Virus record (IMG/VR): IMGVR_UViG_3300042860_002110
Location: 1-24,401 of that record
DNA length: 24,401 nucleotides
Strand: one strand, 5' to 3'
Origin: a virus
Shown: one piece after another, positions 20,208 to 24,401 of the stretch
Position numbering within the stretch: the stretch's first letter is position 1
How the letters are laid out: every line of letters begins with the position of its first letter
The notes under the pieces: model-generated
Seen by the model: only the letters and a program-made list of their open reading frames with translations
Databases searched by the model: none
What the model was told of the DNA's origin: nothing
Translations under genes and position numbers: made by a program

Positions 20208-20663
20208 CTACCTCCGTGGTGGCGGGTTCTTGCGGCAATAGTCCAGCGCGACCGCCAGTACGCGGTGCGTGTCCGGGCTGATGCCCAGGCGCTCTTGGGC
20301 CGCTTCGATCTCCTGCCGGGTCGCGGTCGATAGCACCCCCTTGGCCCACGCATCCCAATCCGCGTAGTCCTGCGCGGTCGGGCCTTGAACGGCGCTGGCG
20401 TTCCTGCGCGTGGCCTCCACCTCCGACCGTCCCGCGATTTCCGCGGCCGCTGGGGTGATCGCGCAGTAGGCCTTGTGGATGGCCGCAATGTCGGGCCTGC
20501 TGCTGCGGACGAGCTTGTGCTGCTCGATGCAGTCACGCAGCTTGTCTTGATGCAGCGACCCCCACTTGCGGTTCAGGATCGAAGCCTCCTCCGGGGAGGG
20601 CTGCCACCGGGGCCAAAGCTTCCCCATCAGGATCTTGTTGTCGTTCCAGGTAATCGTTTCCAT
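20208..20663 (-). CDS. Hypothetical protein downstream of the replication gene
   Basis: 151 residues beginning METITWNDNKILMGKLWPRW. The GAGGAG about eight bases upstream supports the start. The N-terminal KLWPRWQPSPEEASILNRKW followed by a helical segment resembles small phage proteins that open with 'LWP.W.pt..E', often next to replication initiators. A role in helicase loading or regulation is possible but unproven. The C-terminal half has IEAAQERLGISPDTHRVLAV. It lies 13 bases after the DUF1376-like gene. Confidence 0.6.
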   Translation of the reverse strand: METITWNDNKILMGKLWPRWQPSPEEASILNRKWGSLHQDKLRDCIEQHKLVRSSRPDIAAIHKAYCAITPAAAEIAGRSEVEATRRNASAVQGPTAQDYADWDAWAKGVLSTATRQEIEAAQERLGISPDTHRVLAVALDYCRKNPPPRR

Positions 20664-20676
20664 GTCGGTCTCCTCG

Positions 20677-21207
20677 TCACCATTGCGGTTGATTCAGGTC
20701 TCTGTTCCGGTCTCTTCGATTCTTACCAACCCGCCCCCCCTTTGAAGGGGGGGCTATGGGGGGTTGGATATCTGTGGTTGTGGTTGTAGTTACGCCCCGG
20801 TCAGCGGTGCGCTCACCGTGGCGGTCAGCGGTACGGTCAGCGTGACGGTCACCGTCCTGTCGCTTCCTATTGGTGGCTGCCGCCGCATCCTGGCGCGCCT
20901 TGCGGATGGTGTCGGTGCGTTCCCGCTCCCGCTCCATGCGCGGATGCACCCACCTTTGCTCACGCTCACCGTGGCGGTCACCGTCACGGTCACCGTCTGC
21001 GAGCGTCAGACGGGCGCAAATGGCGATCCACCCGGCATCGGTCAGTCCGCCAGCAATGCGGTTGATGGCCTCGCGGTCGTTGGGAATGCCGCCGTTCATC
21101 CAGGCGAACGACAGCAGGCGGATGTAACCGCCTACCCAATCGGGAGGCCACGCCGCCGTACTTGCGTAGAAGTCGGAGGCGTAGAAAGGGAACCAAGGCG
21201 TGGACAT
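20677..21207 (-). CDS. DUF1376-type replication initiator candidate with tandem repeats
   Basis: 176 residues from the ATG at 21207, chosen for GGGAG about five bases upstream; an ATG four codons earlier lacks one. MSTPWFPFYASDFYASTAAW, then VGGYIRLLSFAWMNGGIPND and REAINRIAGG, match DUF1376, found in phage replication proteins. In the family the next motif is 'DGRW..PR.EeER'. Here DRDGDRHGEREQ is inserted before RWVHPRMERERER, and a second repeat block DRHADRTADRHGERTADR follows. The DNA of both blocks is a 12-bp tandem repeat (candidate origin iterons). A G/C hairpin lies in the 3' end. The tail is basic and Pro-rich. Confidence 0.7.
   Translation of the reverse strand: MSTPWFPFYASDFYASTAAWPPDWVGGYIRLLSFAWMNGGIPNDREAINRIAGGLTDAGWIAICARLTLADGDRDGDRHGEREQRWVHPRMERERERTDTIRKARQDAAAATNRKRQDGDRHADRTADRHGERTADRGVTTTTTTDIQPPIAPPSKGGRVGKNRRDRNRDLNQPQW
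20733..20754. repeat. 8-bp G/C hairpin in the 3' end of the replication gene
   Basis: GCCCCCCC (20733-20740), loop TTTGAA, GGGGGGGC (20747-20754). It encodes the PPSKGG segment of the replication protein. No T-tract follows, so it is an mRNA structure or inserted palindromic repeat rather than a clear terminator. Confidence 0.5.
20799..20858. repeat. Iteron-like cluster 1: five 12-bp units
   Basis: Consecutive units GGTCAGCGGTGC, GCTCACCGTGGC, GGTCAGCGGTAC, GGTCAGCGTGAC, GGTCACCGTCCT. The 12-bp period equals four codons of the replication gene (DRHA, DRTA, DRHG, ERTA). It is the candidate binding region for the initiator, as with oriLambda inside gene O. Confidence 0.65.
20964..20999. repeat. 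Iteron-like cluster 2: three 12-bp units
   Basis: GCTCACCGTGGC, GGTCACCGTCAC, GGTCACCGTCTG. The first unit is identical to the second unit of cluster 1, about 105 bp away. It is translated as DGDRDGDRHGER, interrupting the DUF1376 pattern. Confidence 0.62.
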
Positions 21208-21731
21208 GGAAACTCCCATAGGACCGGGGCGAGGCGGGGAGCGGCTGGCGGGCTTGACCCGCCCCGCCCACGGTTTTCGAGATGTTGAGCAGCGCCAGCC
21301 GCTCTCGCCACCCACATCGGGTTGCGTTGGATCGGAGTATACACTATCCTGCGCTCGTCGGGCGATGGTTTTTGCGATAGTCTGCGCGTGCAGCCTATGC
21401 CCGACAATTTAGCCCCCGGAAGCGCGGCTCGGTTGACGCAAGTCCCGAGCCGTGTTCTTTTCCGGTCCCGGAAAACCGCGTGTACGCGGAATCGACACAT
21501 CCAAATAACGTGTACGAAAGTGCTACATATTTGAACATCTGTGACGCATTCGATGCAGCGGACAGCAGCGCGTGCTTTCAGCATCGCGCCCTGCCCTGGC
21601 GGTAGGTTTCATTACCCCATTGCTGTATACGCCGGCGGTCGTGCCTTACGGTCTTGTGCGCCGGCACAAGTGGGAATCGCGCCTTGGCCTTCGGCCTACT
21701 ACACCCACATCACCGCAGCTCAAGTGTACCC
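21208..21731. other. Palindrome-dense non-coding gap upstream of the replication gene
   Basis: No convincing protein frame on either strand. It contains, by position: a 12-bp inverted repeat enclosing a hairpin (21239-21304); GTCGGGC/GCCCGAC (21357-21405); CGGCTCGG/CCGAGCCG (21425-21452); TTTTCCGG/CCGGAAAA (21458-21475); CCGCGT/ACGCGG (21476-21489); GCGCGTGC with a bulged partner (21568-21589); CTTGTGC/GCACAAG (21653-21670). An AT-richer patch (about 21490-21540) lies between them, and CGTGTACG occurs twice. It could be an origin, a structured RNA, or stacked terminators and operators. Confidence 0.6.
21239..21304 (-). promoter_or_regulatory. Structured leader of the replication gene
   Basis: GAGCGGCTGGCG (21239-21250) pairs perfectly with CGCCAGCCGCTC (21293-21304); a GGCGGG/CCCGCC hairpin (21247-21263) competes with or nests in it. 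The leader lies between a TATACT -10 candidate (21341-21336, no good -35) and the replication gene start at 21207. Mutually exclusive stems would suit attenuation or translational control. Confidence 0.45.
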
Positions 21732-22013
21732 CTACTCAACGGGCTTGCCGTTAACGACCCGGCGATATCCCAACCGCCACAGAAGGTGCGCGATGTCGGT
21801 GGCGGTCGATGCCACGGCCTCCTCGTCTAGCTCCGGGCGGATCGCGTGGATGGCCTCGTGGATTGTGGTGTCCATCCGATCCTTCTCACACGGCCAGGTT
21901 GCCACGCGAATGAGGCGGCCAGCGGCCTTGCCGGGGTCGATCATGTCCCCGAAGTCCCTCATGTTCGACGCGAAGCGCAGCGTCCAGTATTTGCCACCGA
22001 GTCGAACTCGCAT
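21732..22013 (-). CDS. Small HExxH (zincin-like) phage protein
   Basis: 93 residues from the ATG at 22013, two bases after the stop of the phosphoesterase gene. It begins MRVRLGGKYWTLRFASNMRD. TTIHEAIHAIRPELDEEAV gives a classic HExxH zinc site (the two His of HEAIH), with a downstream Glu in DEEAV as possible third ligand. Then comes DIAHLLWRLGYRR. Small phage proteins with this layout are known to me as unassigned 'HExxH' proteins. A minimal metalloprotease role is possible, but the fold is very small, so a structural zinc site is an alternative. The ribosome site is weak (GGA), so translation is probably coupled. Confidence 0.65.
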   Translation of the reverse strand: MRVRLGGKYWTLRFASNMRDFGDMIDPGKAAGRLIRVATWPCEKDRMDTTIHEAIHAIRPELDEEAVASTATDIAHLLWRLGYRRVVNGKPVE

Positions 22014-22015
22014 GG

Positions 22016-22927
22016 TCAGTCCGTAAGTACGAAGGATGGGGTGAGGGTATATCGCATCGCAATCTTGCCGCTGCGCTTCCTGTAGGTTTCGCGGGAGAAG
22101 TAAACACGCATCCACACCGCGCCCATGTCGTGCGGGGGATGACCGGACTCGTTTGCCCAGCCCGAGAAGTTGTCGTTGAACTCGTCCTTGTACGTCCCGC
22201 AGCAGATGTGGTGCTGGGTGTCCTGCACCACGCGCACTCCGTCACGGTCGCCCACCAGGCGCTCGCGCCGCAGCGGCATGATCCACCGTCGATGAATGTG
22301 GCCCGTGCAGACAATGTCCGCATCAGGCATCACGGCGGCATCGCGGCGGACGCGGAGCGTGCCGTGGCTCATCAGCGCGCCGCCACCAGCTCCGTGGAAA
22401 TACTTGAGCGTGAGGCCGTGACGTTCGCTCTGACGATGGCATTGGAAGCGCACCCAGCCACCGTATCCGCCGGGATACACCTTGTGCTTCGTCTGTTCGC
22501 TCATGCGTTCGCAAAGACGTTCGGTGTAGTCCGTGTCGCAGTTCTTGAGTACCGACTGCTCATGGTTGCCCCTGGTGATCAAGCAGATGTTCCGCGCATA
22601 CGGGGCATAGAACTTCGCCGCGTTGCGGATCACGCTGTCCAAGTAGTCAGTCGCTAGCTCGTCCTCCTCGTGAACGCCACGGCGCGCCCTGCGCGGGTCG
22701 TACCGCCCTTGCATCAAACAGCCAGTATCTCCAAAGAAGAACGCGCCGGCGCGGCGCTGAACGCATTCGTCCAGGTGCTTCACCTCGAGGTCGCGGTTGC
22801 AATGTGGGTTGTCGTGGTGGCGGTCTGACGAAAGCAGGAACCACCACTCATCCGCATAGGAAGTGAACTTCAGATCCACGGTGTGGATGTTGCGAGACTC
22901 CTGCGCCACAGAGAACGGGAGATCCAT
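22016..22927 (-). CDS. Calcineurin-like metallophosphoesterase
   Basis: 303 residues from the ATG at 22927; a TTG 13 codons earlier is possible. Metallophosphoesterase motifs appear in order: LLSSDRHHDN (D-x-H variant), GAFFFGDTGCL (GD), ITRGNHEQS (GNHE), KYFHGAGGG, and VCTGHIHRRW (GHxH). These bind two metals and hydrolyse phosphodiesters or phosphomonoesters. Phages use relatives in DNA processing or nucleotide metabolism; the substrate is not determinable. It is the first gene of a leftward pair with the HExxH protein and faces the divergent methyltransferase operon across about 160 bp. There is no signal peptide. Confidence 0.85.
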   Translation of the reverse strand: MDLPFSVAQESRNIHTVDLKFTSYADEWWFLLSSDRHHDNPHCNRDLEVKHLDECVQRRAGAFFFGDTGCLMQGRYDPRRARRGVHEEDELATDYLDSVIRNAAKFYAPYARNICLITRGNHEQSVLKNCDTDYTERLCERMSEQTKHKVYPGGYGGWVRFQCHRQSERHGLTLKYFHGAGGGALMSHGTLRVRRDAAVMPDADIVCTGHIHRRWIMPLRRERLVGDRDGVRVVQDTQHHICCGTYKDEFNDNFSGWANESGHPPHDMGAVWMRVYFSRETYRKRSGKIAMRYTLTPSFVLTD

Positions 22928-23004
22928 GCCCCGCCACGCTATCGGGGTCTGATTGCCTCGCCGCAAAAAAGAAAAAAGTGGTCGGATTTCTTACAGCCGG
23001 GGGC

Positions 23005-23033
23005 TTGCGCCTGCCGATACCTATGCGTATAAC
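23005..23033 (+). promoter_or_regulatory. Promoter of the rightward operon
   Basis: TTGCGC (23005-23010), 17-base spacer, TATAAC (23028-23033). An A-rich run (22965-22977) lies upstream and could act as an UP element. The 22928-23088 gap separates divergent operons. A leftward promoter for the phosphoesterase must also lie here, but I see no clear one. Confidence 0.6.
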
Positions 23034-23088
23034 ACCCCCAAGCGGTGGACGCACGTTGCGGAAGCCGCGAAATCACGAGGAGATTGCA

Positions 23089-23340
23089 ATGAAGATCAAG
23101 GTCACCGTCGAAGATGCCCTGAACAACCACCCCACCCTTGGCCGGATCTACGGGGATGTCCTGCTTGCCTGCGCTCGGGAATTGTCCGATGCGGTCAGCC
23201 AGGAAGTCCTCCGCACGCACGCCGACTTCCATCACATCGACCCGGACAACGAGGCCGCGTGGCAGGACGCGCTTGACCGCCGCGACACCGCCGACCGGAT
23301 GTTCCTGACGGTCCATGCCAAGACGGAGGTGATCCTGTGA
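23089..23340 (+). CDS. Hypothetical protein, first gene of the rightward operon
   Basis: 83 residues from the ATG at 23089, with GAGGAG about seven bases upstream. It begins MKIKVTVEDALNNHPTLGRI. It is helical and acidic, with a central HADFHHIDPDNEAAWQDALD rich in His/Asp, and no membrane segment or signal. I recognise no family. It is coupled to the next gene by GTGA. The in-frame extension upstream covers the promoter and is excluded. Confidence 0.65.
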   Translation: MKIKVTVEDALNNHPTLGRIYGDVLLACARELSDAVSQEVLRTHADFHHIDPDNEAAWQDALDRRDTADRMFLTVHAKTEVIL

Positions 23341-23654
23341 GCGCACGGCGAACCGACCCGTGGACTTCGCACGCTGCCGCCGACAGCATGGTGGTCCCCG
23401 CCAAGGGGATGCAGGCCAAGTTGCTTGAGGCTTACCGCGCCAGCCCGAACGGCCTGACCGATGAGGAGGCGGCGACAGCCGCGGGCCTCCCGCTAGGTGC
23501 GTGGAAGCGATGCAGCGAGCTGCGTACCAAGGGTCTCATCACTTGGACCGGGGCTACCCGCGTAGCCTCAAGCGGTCGCCATGCACAGGTGTGCGTTCTG
23601 TCGCGGCCCAACCCCACAACCCTCTTCCCCATGCCCGAGGAATACCAATGGTGA
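23337..23654 (+). CDS. Winged-helix-like small DNA-binding protein
   Basis: 105 residues from a GTG overlapping the previous stop (GTGA). It opens MSARRTDPWTSHAAADSMVV, a start I recall from many phage proteins ('RRTDP.TSH.AA'), then KLLEAYRASPNGLTDEEAAT, AAGLPLGAWKRCSELRTKGL and ITWTGATRVASSGRHAQV. The middle is a helix-turn-helix with a wing, as in MarR-like or replication-linked phage proteins. A regulatory or DNA-binding role is inferred. It overlaps the next gene by seven bases. Confidence 0.7.
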   Translation: MSARRTDPWTSHAAADSMVVPAKGMQAKLLEAYRASPNGLTDEEAATAAGLPLGAWKRCSELRTKGLITWTGATRVASSGRHAQVCVLSRPNPTTLFPMPEEYQW

Positions 23655-23977
23655 GCAACGAAGATAGCCGCGGGATCTTCACCCGCATCCATGCCGTGAC
23701 CATGTCCGCTGACCTGTTTCCCGCCGGCGATTCCGCGGGCGAATACGTTTCCTCCAAGACCGTGGAGGTCACCATCCTGGCGCGCTGGCAGCGCACGCCC
23801 ACCGATCCGCGCCTGCTGGATTGGAGCCTGATTGCCATGTCGCTTGACGGCGTGGCGCTGTCCGAGGAGGTTGGCATCCCGTCCGACTTCCCCATGCAGC
23901 AGCTCGTGAACGCTGCCACGGTCTCTAGCAAGATGCGGCGCATCCTTGAAGGCAACGAGCCGGGAATGACCGCATGA
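23648..23977 (+). CDS. Hypothetical protein before the methyltransferase
   Basis: 109 residues from the ATG at 23648, with GAGGA seven bases upstream; the in-frame extension is shadow. It begins MVSNEDSRGIFTRIHAVTMS and has a strand-rich middle (KTVEVTILARWQRTPTDPRL, LDWSLIAMSLDGVALSEEVG) and a helical end. I recognise no family. Its last codons overlap the methyltransferase start (ATGA), so the two are likely translated together. Confidence 0.65.
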   Translation: MVSNEDSRGIFTRIHAVTMSADLFPAGDSAGEYVSSKTVEVTILARWQRTPTDPRLLDWSLIAMSLDGVALSEEVGIPSDFPMQQLVNAATVSSKMRRILEGNEPGMTA

Positions 23978-24401
23978 GATACCTATCCGTGTGCAGCGGA
24001 ATTGAAGCAGCCACCGTTGCGTGGCATGGCCTGGGTTGGACCCCGGTTGGCTTCAGCGAGATCGAACCATTCCCAAGCGCGGTACTCGCGCACCACTATC
24101 CCAACGTTCCCAATTTCGGAGACATGACGAAGCATGAGCAATGGCCCCTTCAACCCGGATCAATTGACCTTCTCGTGGGCGGAACTCCCTGCCAATCCTT
24201 CAGCGTTGCCGGACTCCGCGCTGGTTTGTCAGACCCTCGGGGCGGACTCATGCTTACCTATCTTGAAATCGCTCGGCGTCTACGGCCTCGATGGGTTGTG
24301 TGGGAAAATGTCCCCGGTGTCCTGTCAAGCAACGGAGGACGGGATTTTGGTTCCTTCCTCGGGGCGTTGGGGGAACTGGGGTATGGGTGGGCCTACCGGG
24401 T
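23974..24401 (+). CDS. DNA cytosine-5 methyltransferase, cut by the right edge
   Basis: 142 residues are visible. Motif I is LSVCSGIEAAT (cofactor loop, in the place of the usual F-x-G-x-G), motif II is FSEIEPFPSAVL, motif IV is GGTPCQSFSVAG with the catalytic Cys of PCQ, and motif VI is VWENVPGV. All four match phage-type C5 methylases that put a methyl group on cytosine, often to hide DNA from host restriction. The target-recognition domain and C-terminus lie outside the window. The ATG overlaps the previous stop by four bases. The only other methylase in the window, Dam-like, is truncated. Confidence 0.92.
   Translation, partial: MRYLSVCSGIEAATVAWHGLGWTPVGFSEIEPFPSAVLAHHYPNVPNFGDMTKHEQWPLQPGSIDLLVGGTPCQSFSVAGLRAGLSDPRGGLMLTYLEIARRLRPRWVVWENVPGVLSSNGGRDFGSFLGALGELGYGWAYR

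Noticed and set aside
19898-20536. 212-residue gene
   Set aside because: The N-terminal 111 residues are R/P-rich shadow of the neighbouring gene; the real start is at 20203 with GGAGGT.
21541-22026. 161-codon plus-strand frame crossing the non-coding gap
   Set aside because: It runs antisense into the HExxH gene, has no ribosome site and shows no protein-like pattern.

Overview
The window is a piece of a tailed double-stranded DNA phage or prophage. It is GC-rich by eye, with strong Shine-Dalgarno sites and almost no space between genes. It carries a terminase, portal, capsid, protease and tail module. I see no rRNA, tRNA, CRISPR array, integrase, transposase or lysis gene. The head genes belong to Mu-type families (gp28/gp29/gpF/gpI/gp36/gpG-like), but nothing here points to transposition. 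The host is not determinable; a Gram-negative bacterium is a guess from the gene families.

Late region, minus strand, read from about 16.65 kb down to 1. The order is small terminase, large terminase, DUF935-type portal, gpF-like minor head protein, a coiled-coil protein, two virion proteins (one a lectin-like fibre), a small protein, a protease with a nested scaffold gene, a decoration-like protein and the major capsid. A 12-bp hairpin follows, then gp36-like and gpG-like connectors, major tail protein, frameshifted tail chaperones, a terminator-like protein, a short tape-measure candidate, and a structural protein that runs off the left edge.

The most striking locus is 11.39-13.30 kb. The gpF-like gene is interrupted by an intein at its conserved NCRC motif. 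A complete 237-codon homing-endonuclease-like gene (helix-turn-helix plus Vsr/EDxHD-like nuclease) lies on the OPPOSITE strand entirely inside the intein. The same ~700 bp are therefore open on both strands. The mobile element appears to be an intein whose endonuclease is antisense rather than fused in frame.

Early/middle region, minus strand, 16.67-21.2 kb: many short, overlapping genes. They include small DNA-binding candidates, a truncated Dam-like methylase followed by a DUF4338/DruA-like gene in an AT-richer island, and a DUF1376-type replication gene with 12-bp iteron-like repeats inside it (candidate origin, as in lambda O). A sigma70-like promoter with a perfect 19-bp operator-like palindrome lies at 19.75-19.81 kb. 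A palindrome-dense ~520-bp non-coding gap (21208-21731) lies upstream of the replication gene.

Right end: a metallophosphoesterase and an HExxH protein read leftward from about 22.93 kb. A divergent plus-strand operon starts at about 23.0 kb: three small proteins, then a cytosine-5 DNA methyltransferase cut by the right edge.
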